The notes beneath the pieces were generated by a model. It saw only the letters and a list, made by a program, of their open reading frames with translations. It made no database searches and had not been told where the DNA came from. The translations under genes and the position numbers were made by a program. A stretch of 8,371 nt of DNA from an uncultured Bacteroidales bacterium (GTDB taxonomy: Bacteria > Bacteroidota > Bacteroidia > Bacteroidales > UBA932): assembly GCA_946406275.1 (NCBI GenBank), contig CAMJJZ010000049.1:1-8371 (forward strand), given 5' to 3'. This document shows positions 1 to 6,076 of the stretch, in pieces (position 1 is the stretch's first letter; every line of letters starts with the position of its first letter).

Positions 1-102
1 ATGTTCGTGCTGCTCTGCGTCGCCGCCCTTGCTACAGCCCTTGTCTTTGCCGGCATCTCCCGCAAACATCCGGAGCTGTGTCTTGACAAACCCAACAGCT
101 AG
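1..102 (+). CDS. 3' end of an upstream gene, C-terminal membrane segment (partial)
   Basis: Frame 1 is open from the first base to a TAG stop at 100-102, giving 33 residues. The first 20 or so are strongly hydrophobic (Phe, Val, Leu, Ala, Ile-rich, ending AGIS). A short polar tail of about 13 residues with Arg, Lys, His, Glu and Asp follows. This looks like the last transmembrane helix and cytoplasmic tail of an integral membrane protein such as a transporter, but nothing visible identifies the family. The ATG at base 1 is probably an internal Met at the window edge rather than a true start. A complete tiny membrane protein cannot be excluded. Codon use (many GCC, CTT, GTC) resembles the neighbouring genes. 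Confidence 0.5.
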   Translation: MFVLLCVAALATALVFAGISRKHPELCLDKPNS

Positions 103-112
103 CATAGCCCTT

Positions 113-150
113 GTCACCCCAGGCCACGGAAACGCGGGAAAACGTGGCCT
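113..150. repeat. Hairpin repeat, copy 1
   Basis: A perfect 8-bp stem pairs AGGCCACG (121-128) with CGTGGCCT (143-150) around a 14-base loop. It is preceded by GTCACCCC, which belongs to a 16-base direct repeat (113-128) repeated exactly at 165-180. The arms match copy 2 apart from the last base, whereas 5 of 14 loop bases differ. That pattern suggests selection on the stem. It lies just after the stop of the upstream reading frame. Function is unknown: terminator part, REP-like element or protein-binding DNA are all possible. Confidence 0.75.
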
Positions 151-164
151 CATATGTAACGCAC

Positions 165-209
165 GTCACCCCAGGCCACGAAAATACGGTAATACGTGGC
201 CCGGGGTGA
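165..209. repeat. Hairpin repeat, copy 2, with extended stem; possible terminator of the upstream gene
   Basis: TCACCCCAGGCCACG (166-180) pairs with CGTGGCCCGGGGTGA (195-209) in a 15-bp stem with one A-C mismatch and a 14-base loop. It starts 52 bases after copy 1 and shares the same 16-base 5' arm. The 3' arm here is longer than in copy 1, because GGGGTGA completes pairing with TCACCCC. Downstream sequence is AT-rich (AATATTAACATTTTAT) but has no clean T-run, so it would be an imperfect intrinsic terminator. It could equally be a dispersed palindromic repeat. Confidence 0.7.
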
Positions 210-283
210 AATATTAACATTTTATGGGTAAATGCGTCATTAATAGAGCACACGGCAAGAATTTTGCAAAAATTTAAAAAAGA

Positions 284-315
284 TTTGGAGGAAAGAAAAA
301 TCCATTATATCTTTG
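284..315 (+). promoter_or_regulatory. Bacteroidetes-type promoter of the efflux operon
   Basis: A -33 element TTTG (284-287) and a -7 element TATCTTTG (308-315) are separated by exactly 20 bases, fitting the Bacteroidetes consensus TTTG-N19-21-TAnnTTTG. Transcription should start near 320-321, giving a leader of about 27 bases before the ATG at 348. Immediately upstream is an AT-rich tract with the 10-bp palindrome TTTTGCAAAA (262-271), which could act as an UP-like element or an operator. The leader shows no Shine-Dalgarno sequence, which is usual in this phylum. The rest of the gene-free stretch 103-347 holds only the two hairpin repeats. Confidence 0.85.
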
Positions 316-347
316 CAGTGTAATAGAATACTAATACAGCAAACAAT

Positions 348-1064
348 ATGGCGCTCATAGAGCTCAAAGACGTAAACAAAACCTACCAGGGAGCACAGCC
401 GCTTCATGTCCTCAAGGGGATTAACCTGGACATAGAGAAAGGAGAATTCGTTTCCATAATGGGAGCGTCCGGAAGCGGAAAATCTACCCTCCTTAATATA
501 TTAGGTATACTGGACAATTATGATACTGGCACTTATCATCTGGACGGCACGCTCATTAAAGACCTGTCTGAAAAGCAGGCGGCGGCATACCGCAACCGGA
601 TGATTGGTTTTATCTTCCAAAGCTTCAACCTCATCAGTTTCAAGACGGCGGTAGAGAACGTAGAGCTCCCGCTCTATTACCAGGGCATGAGCCGCCACAA
701 GCGCCGCCAGCTTGCTATGGAATACCTTGACAAGATGGGCCTCACGGACTGGGCAGGCCATTTCCCCAACGAGATGTCCGGCGGCCAGAAACAGCGTGTG
801 GCCATTGCCCGCGCCCTCATCACCAGTCCCCGCATAATCCTTGCCGATGAACCTACCGGCGCCCTTGACTCCAAGACCAGCGTGGAGGTCATGGATCTCC
901 TCACCAAACTGAACCGCGAGGAGGGCATGACTATAATAGTGGTAACGCACGAGAGCGGCGTGGCAAATCAGGCCAACCGCATTATTCACATCAAGGACGG
1001 CATCATTGGAAAGATTGAGGAGAATGAGAAGCATGACGCATGGGGGGCTGAATTGATAAAATAG
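348..1064 (+). CDS. ABC transporter ATP-binding protein, MacB/LolD-type
   Basis: This 238-residue protein is a stand-alone nucleotide-binding subunit that would power the two permeases encoded next. Visible motifs are Walker A GASGSGKST (39-47), the Q-loop Gln at 91 in FIFQSFNL, the signature MSGGQ (143-147, Met in place of the usual Leu), Walker B IILADE (163-168), the D-loop ALD (172-174) and the H-loop His201. The stretch SGGQKQRVAIARAL and the overall length are typical of the MacB/LolD/FtsE-like ATPase group. In E. coli MacB the ATPase is fused to the permease, whereas here it is separate, as is common in Bacteroidota. It is the first gene after the promoter. The start is the first ATG after the predicted transcription start, and the protein begins MALIELKDVNKTY, as expected for this family. 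The adaptor and TolC-type genes downstream favour efflux over lipoprotein release. The substrate cannot be read from sequence. Confidence 0.95.
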   Translation: MALIELKDVNKTYQGAQPLHVLKGINLDIEKGEFVSIMGASGSGKSTLLNILGILDNYDTGTYHLDGTLIKDLSEKQAAAYRNRMIGFIFQSFNLISFKTAVENVELPLYYQGMSRHKRRQLAMEYLDKMGLTDWAGHFPNEMSGGQKQRVAIARALITSPRIILADEPTGALDSKTSVEVMDLLTKLNREEGMTIIVVTHESGVANQANRIIHIKDGIIGKIEENEKHDAWGAELIK

Positions 1065-1066
1065 AG

Positions 1067-1089
1067 ATTCCCGGGACAAGCCCGAGAAT
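1067..1089. repeat. REP-like hairpin between ATPase and permease 1 genes
   Basis: ATTCCCGGG (1067-1075) pairs with CCCGAGAAT (1081-1089) around the 5-base loop ACAAG, giving 9 bp with one C-A mismatch. It starts two bases after the ATPase stop codon. The sequence resembles, from memory, a widespread bacterial intergenic palindrome of the form GTCATTCCCGGGCTTG and its complement. I could not search for other copies. The other operon junctions are overlaps or a 17-base gap, so the 40-base gap here may result from insertion of this element. Confidence 0.6.
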
Positions 1090-1104
1090 GACGACAGAAA
1101 GAGT

Positions 1105-2373
1105 ATGATAAGGGATCTCCTTCATGAAATACATTCCACCCTGCGGCAGAACAAGCTGCGGACGGCCCTCACTGGCTTTGCCGTGAGCTGGGGCATATTC
1201 CTGCTCATAGCACTTCTGGGAGCGGGGAACGGCCTCATGAACTCCTTCTCCGGGAACATTGCGGATTTCATCAGCCAGAGCATTTCCGTAGAAGGCTGGC
1301 GCACCTCAAAGCCCTATGCCGGCTATAAGGAAAACCGATGGATCCAGCTGGACGGAAAGGACCTTGACTATACCACCGGAAAGGACTGGGAGGGAATTAT
1401 CGGAAATGTTACCATGGAGACAGCCACCACCTCTGCCACATTCACCCTTGGCTCACATTCAGTGGCCGGCTACCTCTGCGGCGTAATGACTGACTACTTT
1501 GACCAGAACAAGCTCAAGCTCGCAGCCGGCCGCTTCCTGAACCCCGCAGACCTTGCAGAAAAGCGCAAGGTAGTGGTACTCAGTTCCTACCAGTCCAACG
1601 AGCTGCTCCCCGGGAAAGACCCGGAGGAGATTATCGGCAGATGGGTAAGTGCCGGCAACATCTCATTCCTTGTAGTTGGCGTGTACCAGGTGGACGAGCG
1701 TACATTCCAGCGCCGCTGTCCCATACCGTATACTACTTATAAAGGTGTCTACGACGCATCGGACAAGATAGAGGCCATAAACTTCACCGTGGACGGCCCC
1801 GTTACGCTTGAAGAGCATCAGGAATTCGAGGAGAAGTACCTCTCCGGGCTCAAGGGCATACACGACGTGGCCCCTGACGACGCCCGCGCCTTCTGGATCA
1901 TGAACGGCTATACAGAAAACCTTCAGATGACAAAAGGCACCAGGATACTCCGCATAGCCCTGTGGATACTGGGTCTTCTCACGCTCATAAGCGGCGTAGT
2001 GGGCGTCTCCAACATTATGCTCATCACGGTGAAGGAACGCACCCACGAGTTCGGAATCCGCAAAGCCATTGGCGCGAAGCCCGGCAACATCCTTACGCTA
2101 ATAATCGCGGAGAGCATAACCATCACGGCCATATTTGGGTATGCAGGCATGCTCCTGGGCATGATTGCCTGCCAGATAATGGACAAGACCATAGGCCAGA
2201 ACACCGTGGATATAGGGTTCGAGAAGATACAGATGCTTGTGAACCCTTCAGTAGGGGTGGACGTGGCCCTGGAGGCAACCCTCCTTCTTATCGTGGCGGG
2301 AACCATTGCCGGAATAATCCCTGCCTGGAAAGCCGCAAGAGTTAAACCCATAGAAGCACTCCGGGCAGAATGA
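1105..2373 (+). CDS. MacB/FtsX-family ABC permease, subunit 1
   Basis: This 422-residue inner-membrane protein has the four-helix layout of MacB-type (type VII) permeases. Helix 1 is at about residues 20-42, followed by a large periplasmic MacB_PCD-like domain (about 45-280). Helices 2, 3 and 4 lie at about 282-306, 328-355 and 385-407. After helix 2 comes VKERTHEFGIRKAIGA (309-324), the cytoplasmic motif that contacts the ATPase in FtsX/MacB proteins, and the C-terminus PAWKAARVKPIEALRAE is also typical. The start ATG follows a purine-rich AGAAAGAG. The stop overlaps the next start as ATGA (2370-2373), suggesting coupled translation of the two permeases. The periplasmic part resembles that of the next protein (NRWIQLDGKDLDY here, NRYWNLEYADVDRL there), so the two are probably old duplicates forming a heterodimer. 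Such transporters transmit mechanical force to the periplasm rather than passing substrate through the membrane. The substrate is unknown. Confidence 0.92.
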   Translation: MIRDLLHEIHSTLRQNKLRTALTGFAVSWGIFLLIALLGAGNGLMNSFSGNIADFISQSISVEGWRTSKPYAGYKENRWIQLDGKDLDYTTGKDWEGIIGNVTMETATTSATFTLGSHSVAGYLCGVMTDYFDQNKLKLAAGRFLNPADLAEKRKVVVLSSYQSNELLPGKDPEEIIGRWVSAGNISFLVVGVYQVDERTFQRRCPIPYTTYKGVYDASDKIEAINFTVDGPVTLEEHQEFEEKYLSGLKGIHDVAPDDARAFWIMNGYTENLQMTKGTRILRIALWILGLLTLISGVVGVSNIMLITVKERTHEFGIRKAIGAKPGNILTLIIAESITITAIFGYAGMLLGMIACQIMDKTIGQNTVDIGFEKIQMLVNPSVGVDVALEATLLLIVAGTIAGIIPAWKAARVKPIEALRAE

Positions 2374-3620
2374 GACTGTTTGACACAGATACCTTCAGGG
2401 AAATCCTGGACAGCATCACAAGGAACCGCAGCCGCAGTCTCCTGACGGGCTTCGGCGTGTTCTGGGGCGTGTTCATGCTCATGCTCCTGAGCGGCGGCAG
2501 CGGCGGTCTCAAGGAAATCCTGAACAACAATTTCGACGGCTTCGCGCAGAACACCTGCATAGTTTTCCCTCAAAGCACCTCCAAACCCTACAAGGGATTT
2601 GGAAAGAACCGTTACTGGAACCTGGAGTATGCCGATGTAGACCGCCTCAAGAACCTTGTCCCGGAACTGGAGACCGTCTCTCCCACCATCGCCCTCTGGA
2701 GCCGCCCCGTCACCCGCGATGACAACACCTACACCGGCATCCTCAAAGGCGTCAAGGCCGATTACGCCATGATAGAGGCCCCCAAGATTATGTACGGCCG
2801 CTACATAAACGAATCCGACGTCCTTCAGGAGCGCAAAGTCTGCGTCCTTGGCAAGAAAGTATACACCACCCTCTTCCCGGAAGGCGGGGACCCCTGCGGC
2901 CAGCGCATCAAGGTGGACGGGTCGTACTACAACGTGATAGGCGTAGACTGGAAGGAGGGAGGCGGCATCCAGGTCAACGGCAGCCCTGCCGATATGGTCA
3001 CAGTCCCTTTCTCCCAGATGCGCAAGGCCTATAACTTCGGCAACGCCATCCAGCTCCTCTGCTTCACGGCAAAGGAAGGATATGCCATGAGTGACCTCAC
3101 GCCTCGCGTGAGGCAGGTCATAGCCCGCGCCCATTACGTAGACCCTACGGACGAGCAGGCCATGTTCCTCCTGAACACGCAGCTCATCTTCGGAATAGTT
3201 GACAATCTGTTCCGCGGAATCAACTTCCTGGTATGGCTCATAGGCCTTGGAACTCTTCTGGCCGGAGTTATCGGCGTATCCAATATAATGATGGTAAGCG
3301 TGAAGGAGCGCACTACGGAGATAGGAATCCGGAGGGCCATAGGCGCCACTCCGTCACAGATACTTGGACAGATAATGTCCGAAAGCGTTATCCTTACCCT
3401 GGTTGCGGGCATGCTGGGAATAGTGTTCAGCGTACTCATCCTTGCCGGGGTAGAGCTTGGAATGACGCAGGACGGCATCCTCAAGGCCACCTTCCAGGTG
3501 CCCTTCTGGACGGCCACGCTGGCGGCCATGCTGCTGGCCATACTTGGCGTCATCGCCGGTCTCATGCCGGCATCCCGCGCCATGGCTATCAAGCCCGTAG
3601 ACGCAATGAGAGATGAATAA
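2370..3620 (+). CDS. MacB/FtsX-family ABC permease, subunit 2
   Basis: The protein has 416 residues and the same architecture as its neighbour. Helix 1 is at about 24-42, a periplasmic MacB_PCD-like domain spans about 45-280, helix 2 about 286-308, helix 3 about 333-358 and helix 4 about 380-403. The ATPase-contact motif VKERTTEIGIRRAIGA (311-326) is closer to the family consensus than in subunit 1, and the tail PASRAMAIKPVDAMRDE is again typical. The start codon overlaps the stop of subunit 1 by four bases, so roughly equal synthesis of the two subunits is likely. The sequences differ clearly along their length, which fits an obligate heterodimer served by the single ATPase. A LolC/LolE-like lipoprotein role is possible in principle, but the adjacent adaptor and outer-membrane factor argue for efflux. 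Confidence 0.92.
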   Translation: MRLFDTDTFREILDSITRNRSRSLLTGFGVFWGVFMLMLLSGGSGGLKEILNNNFDGFAQNTCIVFPQSTSKPYKGFGKNRYWNLEYADVDRLKNLVPELETVSPTIALWSRPVTRDDNTYTGILKGVKADYAMIEAPKIMYGRYINESDVLQERKVCVLGKKVYTTLFPEGGDPCGQRIKVDGSYYNVIGVDWKEGGGIQVNGSPADMVTVPFSQMRKAYNFGNAIQLLCFTAKEGYAMSDLTPRVRQVIARAHYVDPTDEQAMFLLNTQLIFGIVDNLFRGINFLVWLIGLGTLLAGVIGVSNIMMVSVKERTTEIGIRRAIGATPSQILGQIMSESVILTLVAGMLGIVFSVLILAGVELGMTQDGILKATFQVPFWTATLAAMLLAILGVIAGLMPASRAMAIKPVDAMRDE

Positions 3621-3637
3621 TAAAAAACTACAGATAT

Positions 3638-4732
3638 ATGAAGAAGATTGGTAAATACATCGTTGTGGTCCTGGTTGTGGCTATCTTTGCCGGAACCTTT
3701 GCGTACCTGTACAAAAGGTCGAAGCCCAAGGAAGCCCAGTATCAGGAACTTGAGGCCACTGTGGGGACTATCGTGAAATCCACCGTCCTTACCGGAAAGA
3801 TCCAGCCCCGGGACGAGGTCAATATCAAGCCCCAGATCAGCGGCATCGTGGCGGAGCTGTACAAGGAGGCCGGCCAGAGCGTGAAGCAGGGAGACATCAT
3901 TGCCAAGCTCAAGGTAATCCCGGACATGAACCAGCTGTCGTCGGCCCAGAGCAGGGTGCGCCTGGCGGAGGTTAACGCCAAGCAGGTGAACACGGACTAC
4001 CAGCGCAACAAGACCCTCTACGACAAGGCCCTCATCAGCGCCGACGAGTACGAGAAGTCCTACCAGCAGCTGCAGCAGGCAAACGAGGAGCTGGCATCGG
4101 CAAAAGAGGCTCTGGAGATTATCAGGGACGGTGTTTCGTCGTCCAACGCCTCCGGGAGCTCCACGCTGGTGAGGTCCACAATATCGGGCCTTATCCTGGA
4201 CGTGCCGGTGAAGGTGGGTAATTCCGTGACCATGTCCAATACCTTCAACGACGGTACCACCATTGCCACCGTGGCCAATATGGACGACCTCATCTTCGAC
4301 GGAAACATTGACGAGACGGAGGTGGGACGCGTCTCCGTGGGACTTCCCGTAAAAATATCGGTAGGAGCCCTTCAGGACGTGAGCCTTGATGCCACCCTGG
4401 AGTACATCGCCCCAAAAGCCACGGAGTCCAACGGCACCAACCTCTTTGAGATAAAGGCCTCCGTGAAGGTTCCCAAGGGAGTCACCGTACGCAGCGGCTA
4501 CAGTGCCAACGCGGAGATAGTCCTGCAAAAGGCCGAGGACGTTGTGTGCATACAGGAAAGCGCCATCCAGTGGGAAGGGGACAGCACCTACGTCTATGTG
4601 GGCGGTCCTGAAGGATATACCCGCCGAGATGTTCAGACCGGCCTTTCGGACGGCGTGAGCATAGAGATCAAGGGCGGCCTTGCCGCAGGAGAGAAAGTAC
4701 GCGGAAGTGAAATCATAAGCAAGAAGAAATGA
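3638..4732 (+). CDS. Periplasmic adaptor protein, MacA/HlyD-type (membrane fusion protein)
   Basis: This 364-residue protein should bridge the inner-membrane permeases and the outer-membrane channel. It starts MKKIGKY, followed by one hydrophobic helix (about 8-24). There is no lipobox Cys, so it is probably membrane-anchored rather than a lipoprotein. The first half of a lipoyl-like domain lies at about 61-91 (IKPQISGIVAELYKEAGQSV). A predicted alpha-helical hairpin spans about 97-165, and the second lipoyl half is at about 177-200 (STISGLILDVPVKVGNSV). Beta-barrel and membrane-proximal domains follow to the C-terminus. At the hairpin tip, R123, L127 and S134 form the R-x3-L-x6-S pattern known in MacA and AcrA as the TolC-docking motif. 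Length matches E. coli MacA (about 370 residues). It begins 17 bases after permease 2 and its stop overlaps the next gene's start (ATGA). Unlike E. coli macAB, the adaptor gene follows the ABC genes. Confidence 0.93.
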   Translation: MKKIGKYIVVVLVVAIFAGTFAYLYKRSKPKEAQYQELEATVGTIVKSTVLTGKIQPRDEVNIKPQISGIVAELYKEAGQSVKQGDIIAKLKVIPDMNQLSSAQSRVRLAEVNAKQVNTDYQRNKTLYDKALISADEYEKSYQQLQQANEELASAKEALEIIRDGVSSSNASGSSTLVRSTISGLILDVPVKVGNSVTMSNTFNDGTTIATVANMDDLIFDGNIDETEVGRVSVGLPVKISVGALQDVSLDATLEYIAPKATESNGTNLFEIKASVKVPKGVTVRSGYSANAEIVLQKAEDVVCIQESAIQWEGDSTYVYVGGPEGYTRRDVQTGLSDGVSIEIKGGLAAGEKVRGSEIISKKK

Positions 4733-6042
4733 CAGCACTGTTGACACTAGCACTGGCGGTTGCGGTTGATACCGTGGCCACCCCGGACCTCTCCCATCCC
4801 TGGGGCCTTGAGGAATGCATCTCCTGGGCCCTGGAGAATAACCTGAGCGTGGTGCAGCAGGAGATGAGCCGGCAGAATTCGGAAATAGATCTGAACAGCG
4901 CCCAGTGGTCCCTGGCGCCGTCCGTGCAGGCATCGGCATCGGAGAACTGGAGCTTTGGCCGAGGCCTTGGCGGGGACAACACCTACGCCTCCGGAAATTC
5001 TTCCACAACAGGGTTCTCCATCGGCGGGGGAGTGAACCTTTTCGACGGCCTGGCAACACCCAACCGCATTTCGCAGGCGCGCCTTAACCTTGAAGCCGCC
5101 ACCGCAGACCTGGAGAAGGCCAGGGACGATATCCGCGTGGCCGTAGCGCGTGCTTACGTGCAGATCCTCTACAACTATGAGATTGTAGACGTTGCAAGGC
5201 AGCAGATAAGCATCGACTCCCTTCAGGTTGCCCGTCTGGAAGGCATGATGGCCTCCGGGAAGGCGTCATCGGCACAGGTGTCCCAGCAGAAGGCCTCTCT
5301 GGCTCAGAGTCAGGTAACCCTGGTGCAGGCGGAAAACAACCTCCGCGTGGCCATCCTGGACCTTGCCCAGCTTCTGGAATTCCCCACATGGGAAGGATTT
5401 GAGGTTGTCCGCCCCGATGTCCAGGTTGACGATTTCTACCTTGGCCATCCGGACGACATCTATGACGAAGCCTGCGGCCTGCGTCCCGCCATCCGTGCGG
5501 AGCAGCTGCGCCTGGATGCATCGGAAAAGACCATCGCCATTGCAAAAGCCGGTTATATGCCGTCACTTTCCCTCAGCGCCGGACTTGGTACTAATTATTA
5601 CTCCAACTATGGCGGGAAAGGCTTCTGGGACCAGATGAACGACAACTTCAGCCAGTATATAGGGCTGTCGCTTAATATCCCCATCTTCAACAAGTTCTCC
5701 ACGCGCAACCAGGTGCGGAGCGCGGAACTTAACCGTACCGCCCAGAAGGTGCGCCTCCGCCAGGTGCAGCAGCAGCTGTACAAGGAAATCCAGCAGGCCT
5801 GGAACGGAGCCGTGGCCGCCCGCGCCAAATACGACGCCTCTATGATGGCCGCAGACGCGGCCCAGGATGCATTTGACCTGGTCCAGGCCAAGTACGAGAA
5901 CGGCAAGGCCACCATCACGGAGTTCAACGAATCCCGTTCCCAGATGCTCAAGACCCGCTCGGACGCCATCCAGGCCACATACGAGTATGTCTTCCAGACC
6001 CGCCTTGTGAACTTCTACCGCGGCGGCACCATCAACCTGTAG
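4729..6042 (+). CDS. TolC-family outer-membrane efflux protein
   Basis: The 437-residue product should form the trimeric outer-membrane channel of this pump. A hydrophobic N-terminus (about 1-17) acts as the probable signal peptide, then comes WGLEECISWALENNLSVV (25-42), a typical opening of outer-membrane efflux proteins. Two repeats of long Ala/Gln-rich helices follow, at about 27-220 and 245-430, each with beta-strand segments (for example SIGGGVNLFDGL and YIGLSLNIPIFNKFSTRNQ). The Asn/Gln-rich coiled-coil stretches fit the family, and the length is slightly shorter than E. coli TolC. The start overlaps the adaptor stop (ATGA). No alternative ATG exists upstream, because a TGA at 4708-4710 closes the frame. 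Oddly, the signal peptide has no Lys or Arg before its hydrophobic core. It is the last gene of the operon, with no clear terminator before dxs. Confidence 0.93.
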   Translation: MTALLTLALAVAVDTVATPDLSHPWGLEECISWALENNLSVVQQEMSRQNSEIDLNSAQWSLAPSVQASASENWSFGRGLGGDNTYASGNSSTTGFSIGGGVNLFDGLATPNRISQARLNLEAATADLEKARDDIRVAVARAYVQILYNYEIVDVARQQISIDSLQVARLEGMMASGKASSAQVSQQKASLAQSQVTLVQAENNLRVAILDLAQLLEFPTWEGFEVVRPDVQVDDFYLGHPDDIYDEACGLRPAIRAEQLRLDASEKTIAIAKAGYMPSLSLSAGLGTNYYSNYGGKGFWDQMNDNFSQYIGLSLNIPIFNKFSTRNQVRSAELNRTAQKVRLRQVQQQLYKEIQQAWNGAVAARAKYDASMMAADAAQDAFDLVQAKYENGKATITEFNESRSQMLKTRSDAIQATYEYVFQTRLVNFYRGGTINL

Positions 6043-6045
6043 GCA

Positions 6046-6057
6046 ATTTCCGGAAAT
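6046..6057. promoter_or_regulatory. 12-bp perfect palindrome in the dxs promoter (possible operator)
   Basis: ATTTCCGGAAAT is a perfect 12-bp palindrome. GCAA on the left and TTGC on the right extend the symmetry imperfectly. It lies between the expected -33 position and the -7 element of the dxs promoter, where a bound protein would block RNA polymerase. No T-run follows, so it is not an intrinsic terminator. That it is an operator is inference from position and symmetry only. Confidence 0.35.
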
Positions 6058-6062
6058 ATTGC

Positions 6063-6070
6063 TATCTTTG
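6063..6070 (+). promoter_or_regulatory. -7 element of the dxs promoter
   Basis: TATCTTTG matches the Bacteroidetes -7 consensus TAnnTTTG perfectly and is identical to the -7 element of the efflux operon. No good -33 TTTG stands 19-21 bases upstream (the spot reads GTAG), so the promoter may be weaker or activator-dependent. Transcription should begin near 6075-6077, at or just before the dxs ATG at 6077. Confidence 0.7.
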
Positions 6071-6076
6071 TACGAT

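Noticed and set aside
113..209. A minimal CRISPR array
   Set aside because: Only two repeat copies exist, the repeat itself spans arm, loop and arm, there is no run of unique spacers and no cas gene is present.
29..253. Small coding genes on either strand in the leader region
   Set aside because: The open frames (29-217 plus, 32-253 minus) run through the hairpin repeats and the end of the upstream frame, lack start signals and resemble no protein I know.
321..347. A riboswitch or attenuator in the efflux operon leader
   Set aside because: The predicted leader is only about 27 bases, A-rich and without stable pairing.
348..3620. LolCDE lipoprotein-release complex
   Set aside because: The ATPase and permeases would fit superficially, but the operon also encodes a MacA-type adaptor with a TolC-docking tip and a TolC-type channel, pointing to tripartite efflux.
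1923..5059. Two very long minus-strand open frames (1923-3134 and 3134-5059) that abut each other
   Set aside because: They are antisense shadows of strongly supported plus-strand genes, cross three gene boundaries, have no homology I recognise and are rich in low-complexity Val/Gly/His runs from reversed codons.
6059..6076. TTG at 6059 as the dxs start
   Set aside because: It lies upstream of the -7 element, adds six residues not expected in the family, and the ATG at 6077 gives the usual N-terminus.
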